This document shows, in pieces, positions 6,947-15,415 of a stretch of DNA of 46,866 nucleotides. This DNA comes from an uncultured Bacteroidales bacterium. Lineage in GTDB: Bacteria; Bacteroidota; Bacteroidia; Bacteroidales; UBA932. The notes beneath the pieces were generated by a model. That model saw only the letters and a list, made by a program, of their open reading frames with translations. It was not told the origin of the DNA and ran no database searches. Location: NCBI GenBank assembly GCA_934700615.1, contig CAKUXR010000024.1:1-46866 (forward strand). The letters are read 5' to 3'. The first letter of the stretch is position 1; every line of letters starts with the position of its first letter. A program made the position numbers and the translations under genes.

Positions 6947-7750
6947 TTATAGTTTTGTAACCTTCAGGCAGTCCAAGGCCACCTTCGATGATGTCACGCC
7001 TGATATGCGAACATCATTCTCCCCCTTGAGGAACTCCACCTCGAACGGAATCTCCACGAATGCGGAATCCGTCGTGGCAACCGATGCGTGATGCGCCTTT
7101 CCGTTCACAACCAAATCAAAATCAACCGCTTCCGGCGAGGAAAACCGAACGGAGATTCTGTATTTCCCGCCCTTGAGGCTGAAGACGTCTGCCCATTCGA
7201 GATAATTCGTCGGGGAGTCTCCGAGGTTCGTCGCCACGGCGCGTCCGGAAGCCCCCTCGACAGGGATGTACTTCACGCCCGTCCCGCGTATTGCGGTAAA
7301 GTCCGGACAATAGCCCCACTCCGCCTCATAGAGGACAGGTTCAATCCGCTCACCCTCTACCTTAAGAATCTTCGCTGTGTGAGGCTGAAGTGTCATCTCT
7401 ATGACTCTGCACGACGCAAGGTCGGATCGCAGGTTGAGGTCGCGCAACTTCATCTCCCCGGCGAACTCCAGCACGTCGGCCAGCACGCTGAACGAGGCAG
7501 CCGAGTCCGAAGGGTTATAGAGCGCGACGGCCCTCGCACCTCCGTGGCGACGCAGGATATCCTTCGCGAAGACATATGTCTCACCTTCGTGCTGAACCAC
7601 ATGGGCCTGAAGCCCGAGCGGGTCCTGATTCACGGCAATCAACTCCGGGTTGGTGATTATCCGCATAGTCTCCTCCGGAATGTACTCTATGTCACAGCCC
7701 AGAAGCAGCGGTGAGCTCATTATGCACCACATCGGAACAGCAGTTTTCAA
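6947..7750 (-). pseudogene. GH27 alpha-galactosidase, C-terminal half with CBM-like domain
   Basis: The frame (267 codons, opening at a TTG and without a signal peptide) begins in the middle of a GH27 catalytic domain: PMWCIMSSPLLLGCDIEYIP, then ETMRIITNPELIAVNQDPLG, matching the end of the GH27 barrel. The two catalytic Asp residues lie upstream in intact enzymes and are absent. After a beta-sandwich, the last ~130 residues (LYEAEWGYCPDF ... NYLEWADVFSLKGGKYRISV) form a CBM35/CBM6-like carbohydrate-binding module. Homology stops about 10 bp from the neighbouring sigma-factor gene, so a deletion fused the two. The downstream partner is the GH97 fragment. Confidence 0.7.
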
Positions 7751-7759
7751 GAAAAAAAA

Positions 7760-8317
7760 TTAAAGATTTATGAATATGAGGAAGAGAGGCAGGTTAGTCT
7801 TAAGAAACTTTAGGGCGAGGTTTATATTGCGTTGCACGCCCTTCTCTGTTATTCCCATAACTCCGGCAATCTCCCTTATGGACATTCCGTCATGCCGGCT
7901 TAGAACAAAGGCCTCTCTCTGCCTCGGCGGCAATTCCGTGACAAGTTGATCAACGGCCTCACGAAGAAATCCGGCATCAATACCTCCCTCTATGTCATGA
8001 TAAAACTCCGGGCCGGCTCCGTCGATGAAGTCAGCAAGCGGTTCGGCAGTAAAGGAATGCCGCGCACGGTTGAATATGAGATTGCGTGTGACAATGAAAA
8101 GGAATCCGTCAAAGTCTTTGCCAGCATCGACCTTTGTCCGGTTCTCCCATAGTCTGATGAACACCTGCTGCACGACTTCTTCTTGTTCATAAGAGTCCTT
8201 GATGTACAGTCGCGTGAAAGAAAGCACTTTACGCCAATACCTCTGGTAAAGCGCCTCAAAGGCCACTCGATCCCCATCTCGGAAACGAACTATCTCGTTC
8301 TTCTGCACATCAGCCAT
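7760..8317 (-). CDS. ECF sigma factor (RpoE type), orphan
   Basis: 185 residues from the ATG at 8317; an upstream in-frame start would add 12 residues not typical of the family. Region 2 (FEALYQRYWRKVLSFTRLYI, then EQEEVVQQVFIRLWEN) and region 4 (LPPRQREAFVLSRHDGMSIR, EIAGVMGITEKGVQRNI) are complete. Such sigma factors direct RNA polymerase to PUL promoters when released from a FecR anti-sigma. No FecR gene follows it; instead the truncated GH27 sits directly downstream, so its partner was probably deleted. It is divergent from the second sigma gene (219 bp apart). Confidence 0.9.
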   Translation of the reverse strand: MADVQKNEIVRFRDGDRVAFEALYQRYWRKVLSFTRLYIKDSYEQEEVVQQVFIRLWENRTKVDAGKDFDGFLFIVTRNLIFNRARHSFTAEPLADFIDGAGPEFYHDIEGGIDAGFLREAVDQLVTELPPRQREAFVLSRHDGMSIREIAGVMGITEKGVQRNINLALKFLKTNLPLFLIFINL

Positions 8318-8437
8318 TGCATTCTTTCTTGATACGGCCGCTAATATAGGCAAAATATTGCATTATTATAATGGCTCGTGGAATAAAGAAAAGAGCCCAT
8401 ACTGTTCAAAAATGTGGGCGAACAATTGTCCTGCGGG

Positions 8438-8469
8438 ATTGTTGAAAAATAAAAAACTTGATATATTTG
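8438..8469 (+). promoter_or_regulatory. candidate promoter of the PUL sigma gene
   Basis: ATTG at 8438-8441, a 20-bp spacer, and TATATTTG at 8462-8469 fit the Bacteroidota TTTG-N19-TAnnTTTG pattern with one mismatch in the -33 box and one extra spacer base. It lies 67 bp before the sigma gene ATG. Confidence 0.5.
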
Positions 8470-8535
8470 TGCCGGTTTTCGCCCGGCATTTTCTTTTTCG
8501 TTCCGGAAAACAATGTGAACTTACAATCAATTTTG

Positions 8536-9108
8536 ATGGGGAGAGGTATCGGACATACGCAGTTTGAGGCGGTGTACACGCAGTATTACGCGCGGTTCGT
8601 GATAATCGCGCGGAGGTATGTGCGTGATGTGGCCGTGGCGGAAGACATAGTGATGGAGAGCTTTGCCTCGTTTTGGGAAAACCGGGAGAGGATCGCCTTG
8701 GAGACAAATCTGCCGGCCTACGTCGCCACCTCAGTCCGTAACAACTGCCTAAACTGGCTGAACGCCCAGACACTCCACCTCGCGAAACTGCATGATATTC
8801 ATAGCCTCCAAACACGCAACATAGTGGCGAGCATCCGCTCACTCAATGCCTGCGACCCTCAGCGGCTCTTCACCGACGAGATACGCGCAATTGTTGAGCG
8901 CGAGATGCTCACCATGCCGCAGGTCACACGCCAGGTCTTCGAACTCAGCCGCTTCTGCGGAAAGACCTATGCCGAAATCGCCGAGGCCCTCGGTATCTCA
9001 CAGCGCCGCGTCACGTCCGAAATGCAGCGCGCTCTCGCCATCATGAGAAATGCCCTTAAGGATTATTTTCCGGTCTCTCTTATTCTATGGATGCTGAATG
9101 TCTCATAG
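8536..9108 (+). CDS. ECF sigma factor of the PUL
   Basis: 190 residues from the ATG at 8536 (MGRGIGHTQFEAVYTQYYAR); the reading frame is open further upstream, but that part (8458-8535) overlaps the promoter and has no family character. Region 2: RRYVRDVAVAEDIVMESFAS then FWENRERI. Region 4: TMPQVTRQVFELSRFCGKTY, AEIAEALGISQRRVTSEM. It heads the plus-strand PUL and is followed by FecR and an STN-bearing SusC, the classical trans-envelope signalling set: receptor, anti-sigma, sigma. A hairpin at 9229-9258 separates it from fecR. Confidence 0.9.
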   Translation: MGRGIGHTQFEAVYTQYYARFVIIARRYVRDVAVAEDIVMESFASFWENRERIALETNLPAYVATSVRNNCLNWLNAQTLHLAKLHDIHSLQTRNIVASIRSLNACDPQRLFTDEIRAIVEREMLTMPQVTRQVFELSRFCGKTYAEIAEALGISQRRVTSEMQRALAIMRNALKDYFPVSLILWMLNVS

Positions 9109-9228
9109 CTCCTGTTCATTCTCTCTCACAAGTACTTGGGCCTTTCTCGGATATTAATCTCTGGATGCAGTCAAAAAATTTTTTCAAAATACTGTAAGCC
9201 CCCACCCTTTATTTGTTATATATAAGCA

Positions 9229-9258
9229 CCTCGGAAATATTGTTCAGTATTTTCGAGG
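9229..9258 (+). terminator. hairpin between sigma and anti-sigma genes
   Basis: CCTCGGAAATA (9229-9239), an 8-base loop, then TATTTTCGAGG (9248-9258) gives an 11-bp stem with one wobble pair, followed by the U-rich ATAGGTTTCTTTTTG. It may act as a terminator or attenuator that lowers fecR and PUL transcription from the sigma promoter, or as an RNA-processing site. Confidence 0.5.
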
Positions 9259-9332
9259 ATAGGTTTCTTTTTGAAGAAGGATTGTACGTGACTGATGAAA
9301 AAAGGAACATGGTTCGAAAAGACAAACAATAT

Positions 9333-10334
9333 ATGGACAAAAACTTACTTATAGACTATATGCTCTGCCGGACGACACCAGAGCAGGAAAAGGCTGTTCT
9401 CGACTGGCTTGACGCGAGCCCTGAGAATCGCAGGGAGATGGACTTGCTGGACGAGACCTTCAACGCAATGGTCCTGCATGCTCCTGTGGCTGCGGCTCAT
9501 GGAGCCTCCCGCGAATATGCATGGCAAGAAAAGGCCGGCGGACATGCCGGGGCGCACGCAGATGGGAACGGGACGAAAAAGATCTGGAAGGTACGCCGTC
9601 TCGTGCTTCGCTATGCGGCCGTCGCCGCTGCCTGCGCGGCCCTTGTTTTCGGGGGCGGTTACCTTTACAGTTCCTGGAAGATTTCCCGGTTCGCGGAGCA
9701 GACCCTTGCGCTCAGTTCACCTGCCGGGCAGACGATAAGTGTCACTCTCCAGGACGGTACCAAGGTCTGGCTCGCGGGAGGTTCCACGCTCGAATATCCA
9801 GTGGCATTCGCCGGTGGGGAGCGCCGCGTAAGCGTCTCGGGCGAGGCAATGTTCGACGTCACGCACCGCGATGACGGCCAGCCGTTTGTTGTGAGTACCT
9901 TTGCCGGAGACGTGGAGGTGCTCGGGACCAAGTTCGATGTGCTTGCAGAAAAGGAAACAGGGACGTTCTCGACGGCCCTGCTCCTAGGAAAAGTGCGCAT
10001 CTCGAACGAAACCGAGGAGGTCGTCCTTGCTCCGGGGCAGATTGCTGAACTCAGGGACGGACGGCTGCATACCGATGAAATGGCGAGCGCGGACGACTAC
10101 ATGTGGATAGAGGGAATACTATCCCTCAACACCCCGTCTTTCACGAAACTCGCGGCGAGACTTGAACGGATATACGACGTGAGGATAATGACGGAGTCCT
10201 CCGAACCTGTTGTCAAGAACAGGGGAAAAATACGCACCGCTGACGGCCTTGAGCATGCCCTGCGCCTTATCCTCGCCGGCACAGGACATTCATTCGAGAT
10301 AGACTACGAAACCAAACAGGTGCACATTCGATAG
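9333..10334 (+). CDS. FecR-type anti-sigma factor
   Basis: 333 residues from the ATG at 9333 (MDKNLLIDYMLCRTTPEQEK). The N-terminal ~85 residues are the cytoplasmic anti-sigma part; one transmembrane helix follows (about 91-113, AAVAAACAALVFGGGYLY). The periplasmic FecR domain (about 128-225) shows LSSPAGQTISVTLQDGTKVW, then GEAMFDVTH and VLGTKFDV. A C-terminal DUF4974 domain (about 265-333) contains FTKLAARLERIYDVRI. It holds the ECF sigma factor until the STN domain of the substrate-loaded SusC touches its periplasmic part. High-GC codon use, like the start of susC and unlike the middle of the PUL. Confidence 0.9.
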   Translation: MDKNLLIDYMLCRTTPEQEKAVLDWLDASPENRREMDLLDETFNAMVLHAPVAAAHGASREYAWQEKAGGHAGAHADGNGTKKIWKVRRLVLRYAAVAAACAALVFGGGYLYSSWKISRFAEQTLALSSPAGQTISVTLQDGTKVWLAGGSTLEYPVAFAGGERRVSVSGEAMFDVTHRDDGQPFVVSTFAGDVEVLGTKFDVLAEKETGTFSTALLLGKVRISNETEEVVLAPGQIAELRDGRLHTDEMASADDYMWIEGILSLNTPSFTKLAARLERIYDVRIMTESSEPVVKNRGKIRTADGLEHALRLILAGTGHSFEIDYETKQVHIR

Positions 10335-10389
10335 TCCATGACATACGTGTCCTGACGGCATTCATACGCATGGCAAACATAAGCATACC

Positions 10390-10405
10390 GCACCCTGTCG
10401 GGTGC
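10390..10405 (+). promoter_or_regulatory. short hairpin in the susC leader
   Basis: GCACCC-TGTC-GGGTGC, a perfect 6-bp stem with a 4-base loop, 31 bp before the susC ATG in the 102-bp fecR-susC gap. It is not followed by a U-run, so a role in mRNA stability or translation control is more likely than termination. Confidence 0.35.
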
Positions 10406-10436
10406 CGAAACAAAAAATTCACATAACTAAAAAACA

Positions 10437-13400
10437 ATGACAGTAACTAATTACTCGCGCGGAAGACGGATACAACTCTTCACCGCGCTTCTCTGCACAC
10501 TGCTGCTCTTTTGCGGAACAGCTACGGCCCAGAGTGTCACCGTTTCCATCAATAGGAAGGAGACGACTCTCAAGAACTGCATGGACGACGTGGAGAGACA
10601 GACCAGCTACCTCTTTGTCTATGACGAGAGCTGCAACCTCTCTAGAAAGGTGACGGTCAAGGTCAAGTCAAAGCCGCTCCGCAGCGTGCTCGACCTTATT
10701 TTCGAGGGCTCGGGCATCAGCTACAACATCTCCGGGAGCAACATCGTTCTCGAAAGCCGGCAAGACACGGTGAAGGGGGAATCTCAAGCTTCGGCGACAG
10801 CCTCGCACATTCATGGGCATATCACTGACTCCAAAGGCGAGCCTGTCGTGGGCGCCTTCGTCTTCATCAGCGGCACGCAGACCGGGACGAACACCGACAT
10901 TGACGGCGCATATTCCCTGAACATTCCGCAGGACATCAAGTCCCCGGTGATTTCAGTCAGTTGCATCGGCTACAACACCGTCCAGATGAAAGTCGGCTCG
11001 TCGGAGAACATCGACATCACGCTCAAGGACTCGATTGAGTTCCTCGACCAGGCTGTCGTCATCGGCTACGGTACCCTCGACCGCAAGGAAGTCACCAGCT
11101 CAATCGCCTCCGTCTCTGCTGACGAGATGATGAAGGGTGTGGGCGGCGCCGACATTACAAAAGCCCTTCAGGGCAAGATTTCAGGCCTTGTCATTGGCCA
11201 GACAAAGTCTGTGAATGATTCTCCCGTAATGCAGTTGCGAGGAATGGCTTCCATCGCATCAGGCCAGCAGCCTCTCGTGGTGATAGATGGTTTCCCTGGA
11301 GGCGACATCCGTTCCCTCAATCCTGAGGATATCAAGTCAATTGACGTGCTTAAAGATGCTTCTGCCGGTGCGATTTATGGAACAAGGGCTGCAGCAGGTG
11401 TCATTCTCGTGACCACCAAAAGCGGGACGGATACGGAAGGCCGGTTGAATGTCACGTATAGTGCGGACCTCCTTTATAAACAGGCTTATAGAAAACCTCA
11501 GGTGCTTACAGCAGAGGAATATGTGAAGTACGGAGTCGGAACGGACTACGGATACAAGACCGACTGGTGGAATGAAGCAATAAACAAAAAGAATTTTTCA
11601 CACAAGCACAATCTGTCCTTGAATTTCGGAACTGAAAAGGCAAGTGTCTATTCTTCATTCTTTTATGAAAAGCAGGACGGCATCGCAACAGGAGAGTGGA
11701 GACACGATTTTGGCGGCAGGATAAACTCCAAATTCAATCTCCTCAAAGGATGGCTGGAATTCAGAGCCAATATAGATTATCGTCAGGCCAAACGCAACAA
11801 GCAGGGCCCGTATTTCGGTCAGGCATTGCTGAACAATCCTACCAGGTCGCCTTATGACGAAACCACGAGGTCGGGTTACAATGTCTGGATAGGCGAAGAA
11901 TATGATTACAACTTCATTGCCGATGCAGCCTTGTATGACAGCAATTCTCTGGACAAGTGGTTCAAGCCGGAAATTATGGCAAAATTGAATATTCTGCCTG
12001 TTGAGGGACTTTCATATCAGCAATCAGTCGGATATTCTACTTTCCAATACGAGGATCACGGATACACCTCTATGTACCATCGAGCAAGCATCGTAAACAA
12101 TGTAAACGGGTCTGCCTCATTGGCATTTGCCAAGAATGAGAGGCTCAATACCGAAGGCTATTTCTCCTACGACAGAAGTTTCAAGGGAGGACATAAGGTC
12201 AACGCTGTTCTTGGATACTCGTACAACCGTTATGACGGAGAGAGATTTTCAATGTCAAACAGCAACTTCTCTGTTGACGGAATCAAATACTGGGATATCG
12301 GAAAAGGATCTTACCTGAACGACGGCCTTGCTTCAATGAGTTCGGAAAAGAATATAACGGAGAAACTCCTTGCATATTTCGTTCGTGCCAACTATTCTTA
12401 TAACAACAGGTATATGGTTTCAGCCACATATCGTCGTGAGGGCTCGTCCAAGTTCGGAAAGAAGAACCGCTGGGGAAATTTCTGGGCAGTCTCTGCAGGT
12501 TGGGCTATTTCAGAAGAGAAATTCCTGAAAAATGTGAAATGGATCGATGAACTCAAGCTCAGGGCAGGTTATGGAGTTACCGGAAACAATGATTTCGATG
12601 CTGCATATTCAGGCAATTTCATCGGGGCTGATGAAAACAGATGGCTTCTTGAGAACGGTGAGTGGAAATATGCCTACGGAAGAAGCGAGGATGTGAATCC
12701 CAACCTCGGATGGGAAGAAAAGGCAGAGTGGAATGTGGGTCTTGACTTTTCGTTCTTCAAAGGAAGACTTTATGGAAAGGCCGATATCTACCGCAGGAAA
12801 ATATCAAATCTGCTATTTTATGTTATGGTTCCCCAGCCGCCTTATATCAGAGGATACCAATGGCAGAATATAGGTTCTATGGAAAACAAGGGCTGGGAGG
12901 TCGAACTCGGCGGAGATATAATCCGCAAGAATGATTTCACTTGGTCCACATCGCTCAATCTCAGTGGTTCCACGAGCAAGGTCCTGACTATGGATGGCAG
13001 CAACACCAGATGGGATGGCGGTCAGCTTCCCGGACCAAACAGTCCCGGAAAGGCTATAATCCTTGAAGAAGGCAGCACCATCGGCCAGTTCTACCTCTAT
13101 GAATTCGCAGGATTCTCACCGAGCGGAGAGTTCCGTATCGTCAACAGGAACGGTCAGGTAATCCCGGCTTCCTCAAAAATCGCTGAAGACAAGAAGCTAA
13201 TGGGAAATTTCACGCCGAAGTTGATGTACGGCTGGAGTCACACCTTCAAGTACAGGAATTTCGATGCGAGCATAAGTATGCATGGCTGGTATGACTTTGA
13301 TGTGTATAATACCTATGCTATGACCCTTGGAATTGCGGGCAGAAACGGAGAGTGCAACGTATTGAAGGATGCCTATTCAACTTTTAGCCATATCAAGGAT

Positions 13401-13676
13401 GAGAAGTTGATGAGCAACTACTATCTTGAGGATGGTTCTTTCCTGAAGATAGATGCCGTGACAGTGGGATATCTGTTCCCGTTGAGAAGCCATACAAAAG
13501 ACTTTGTCGAAAGCCTGAGACTGTATTTTACTGCCGGCAATCTTGCGACAATTACGGGATATACAGGTCTGGATCCTGAAATCGACATAGTCGGATATGA
13601 CGGAGGAATTGACAATTATCAGAATGCATATCCTATGACCAGGACATTCACATTCGGCGTTCAGCTTAAGTTTTAA
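10437..13676 (+). CDS. SusC/RagA TonB-dependent receptor with STN domain
   Basis: A 1,079-residue outer-membrane glycan importer. Order: signal peptide (1-31, ending TATAQ), STN signalling domain (about 33-107), carboxypeptidase-like beta-sandwich (about 125-200, IHGHITDSKGEPVVGAFVFI), plug (about 205-335, with GKISGLVIGQ and RGMASIASGQQPLVVIDGFP), then the beta-barrel to a C-terminal aromatic end (FTFGVQLKF). The STN domain is present only in receptors that signal through FecR, which agrees with the upstream genes. It pairs with SusD, 15 bp downstream. Codon use is GC-rich up to about 11,160 and becomes AT-richer after that. Confidence 0.95.
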   Translation: MTVTNYSRGRRIQLFTALLCTLLLFCGTATAQSVTVSINRKETTLKNCMDDVERQTSYLFVYDESCNLSRKVTVKVKSKPLRSVLDLIFEGSGISYNISGSNIVLESRQDTVKGESQASATASHIHGHITDSKGEPVVGAFVFISGTQTGTNTDIDGAYSLNIPQDIKSPVISVSCIGYNTVQMKVGSSENIDITLKDSIEFLDQAVVIGYGTLDRKEVTSSIASVSADEMMKGVGGADITKALQGKISGLVIGQTKSVNDSPVMQLRGMASIASGQQPLVVIDGFPGGDIRSLNPEDIKSIDVLKDASAGAIYGTRAAAGVILVTTKSGTDTEGRLNVTYSADLLYKQAYRKPQVLTAEEYVKYGVGTDYGYKTDWWNEAINKKNFSHKHNLSLNFGTEKASVYSSFFYEKQDGIATGEWRHDFGGRINSKFNLLKGWLEFRANIDYRQAKRNKQGPYFGQALLNNPTRSPYDETTRSGYNVWIGEEYDYNFIADAALYDSNSLDKWFKPEIMAKLNILPVEGLSYQQSVGYSTFQYEDHGYTSMYHRASIVNNVNGSASLAFAKNERLNTEGYFSYDRSFKGGHKVNAVLGYSYNRYDGERFSMSNSNFSVDGIKYWDIGKGSYLNDGLASMSSEKNITEKLLAYFVRANYSYNNRYMVSATYRREGSSKFGKKNRWGNFWAVSAGWAISEEKFLKNVKWIDELKLRAGYGVTGNNDFDAAYSGNFIGADENRWLLENGEWKYAYGRSEDVNPNLGWEEKAEWNVGLDFSFFKGRLYGKADIYRRKISNLLFYVMVPQPPYIRGYQWQNIGSMENKGWEVELGGDIIRKNDFTWSTSLNLSGSTSKVLTMDGSNTRWDGGQLPGPNSPGKAIILEEGSTIGQFYLYEFAGFSPSGEFRIVNRNGQVIPASSKIAEDKKLMGNFTPKLMYGWSHTFKYRNFDASISMHGWYDFDVYNTYAMTLGIAGRNGECNVLKDAYSTFSHIKDEKLMSNYYLEDGSFLKIDAVTVGYLFPLRSHTKDFVESLRLYFTAGNLATITGYTGLDPEIDIVGYDGGIDNYQNAYPMTRTFTFGVQLKF

Positions 13677-13691
13677 GAAATCTCTGAAATA

Positions 13692-15398
13692 ATGTCATAT
13701 ATGAAGAATAATCTCAATAAATTATTGATAATCACTCTATTGTCGTTCATGTATACCGGGTGTGACATAGAGCCCGAGTACTATAGTCAGGTGGCCCCGG
13801 ACACTTATTATGACTCCAAGGAGGCTGTTCTGCAGAGGTTTGCCAGACCGTTCACTCACGCCAGGTGGACTTTTGCACAGGATTATGCTCCTTTCATCCT
13901 TCAGGAACTGACAACGGATGCTTTCTGCTCTCCTGTAAGAGGAACCCAGAATGCAGACAAGTCAAGTGAAGATTACAAAATGCATTACCACGATTTCCCT
14001 GTTCACTTCGGAGCAAGCTATCAGGTGTATATATCCAGAATGGCAGGTGTCGCAAGATGCTGGGCGGCCATAGATGACCTTTCGGAGGTTGATTTGTCAA
14101 GATTCGGAATTTCGGATGAAACCTGGAACAACTGGGTTGCTCAAATCACCGCTATGGCTGCTCTGTACTATCTGGAAGCGTTTGACTGTTTCGGAGGACT
14201 TCCTCTGTATGCGGAAAGCGCCGAGTTTGAAAAGCCTCGTTCTTCGGCAAAGGAGACATTTTATTTCATCGAGGGGCTTTTCAAGAAGGCCCTGCCTGAC
14301 CTTGAAGCAAAACCTGTTTTGGGCGGTCAGGAGTCCGGTTATATCAAAAAGGCTGCTGCTGCCTTGGGACTTGCACGGCTGTATTTCAATGCGAATGTCT
14401 ATATCGGTGAGGATATGTACAAAGAAGCTGAGATGATTTGCCGGGACATTATTGACTGCAAGTATGGACAATACGACCTTGAGGAGGACTGGACAAAAAT
14501 ATTCGGTTTTGAAAATCAGAATTCAAAAGAGATAATATGGTCTATACCGAGTGAGCGTGCCCAGTTGGAGACAGATGCTTACTATCTTTGGTCACGTCAG
14601 ATGCCTGCCAATATGAACAATTACTTCGGAGGAATTGTCAGCTCTTCCGGGGAAAACAAAATCTGCCTCACGCCGTCAAAAGATGCTAAAGGAAATCCTT
14701 ATACTTACAAATTGGGTTCTCCTTTCTCCAAATTTGAGGATACCGATGTCAGGAAGAAGCAGTACAGATATCTGGGCAAAGGAAAATACGAAGGTATGTT
14801 TGTTTATGGCAAGCTGGAGAATCCTGACAACCCTGCCTGGAAAGTCGTCGGAACTCAGGAATATTACGGAAAGACTCTTGAACTTGTAGACTGTGTAGCA
14901 AGGCTGTCTGAAGGTGGAACAAAGTCAGATATGAATTCCGGAGAGGAAAATTCCGGAGTGAGAATGATAAAGTTCTCACCGAGGCCGTCCGCAAACGAGA
15001 GTTCCATTCTTTTCAATCCTGACATTCCTCTGATGAGACTGACAGAGGCATATTACATACTTGCCGAATGCAAGATGAGGGAAGGACAAACTGGTGAAGC
15101 TGCAAAACTGATAAACAGGGTGAGGTCACGGTATTTTGCTGATGGCAAAGATCCGAATCCTGTTACGGCTGCCAATCTTGACAAATGGAGAATGCTTGAC
15201 GAGTGGCTGATAGAGTTCCTGGGTGAATGTCGCAGAAGAACTGACCTCATCAGGTGGAATGAGTTCATCGAAGGTGAATGGTGGGATCACACTCCGGACG
15301 GCTCCATCAACAAGCATAAGAAGTTGTTCCCAATTGCTGATTATATACTTGATGCTTCGGATATTATAGATCAAAATCCGGGTTACGACAAGAACTGA
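13692..15398 (+). CDS. SusD/RagB glycan-binding lipoprotein
   Basis: A 568-residue lipoprotein that forms the lid of the SusC transporter. Signal peptide with lipobox TGC (Cys24 from the first ATG; Met4 at 13701 is an alternative start giving Cys21). Family marks: AMAALYYLEAFDCFGGLPLY, GYIKKAAAALGLARLYFN with tetratricopeptide-like helices, and the C-terminal LMRLTEAYYILAECKMREG / EFLGECRRRTDLIRW region. It lies directly downstream of susC (15 bp) and 17 bp before the GH5 gene, so the genes are one transcription unit. Confidence 0.95.
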   Translation: MSYMKNNLNKLLIITLLSFMYTGCDIEPEYYSQVAPDTYYDSKEAVLQRFARPFTHARWTFAQDYAPFILQELTTDAFCSPVRGTQNADKSSEDYKMHYHDFPVHFGASYQVYISRMAGVARCWAAIDDLSEVDLSRFGISDETWNNWVAQITAMAALYYLEAFDCFGGLPLYAESAEFEKPRSSAKETFYFIEGLFKKALPDLEAKPVLGGQESGYIKKAAAALGLARLYFNANVYIGEDMYKEAEMICRDIIDCKYGQYDLEEDWTKIFGFENQNSKEIIWSIPSERAQLETDAYYLWSRQMPANMNNYFGGIVSSSGENKICLTPSKDAKGNPYTYKLGSPFSKFEDTDVRKKQYRYLGKGKYEGMFVYGKLENPDNPAWKVVGTQEYYGKTLELVDCVARLSEGGTKSDMNSGEENSGVRMIKFSPRPSANESSILFNPDIPLMRLTEAYYILAECKMREGQTGEAAKLINRVRSRYFADGKDPNPVTAANLDKWRMLDEWLIEFLGECRRRTDLIRWNEFIEGEWWDHTPDGSINKHKKLFPIADYILDASDIIDQNPGYDKN

Positions 15399-15415
15399 TT
15401 TAAATCTGACGCGAT

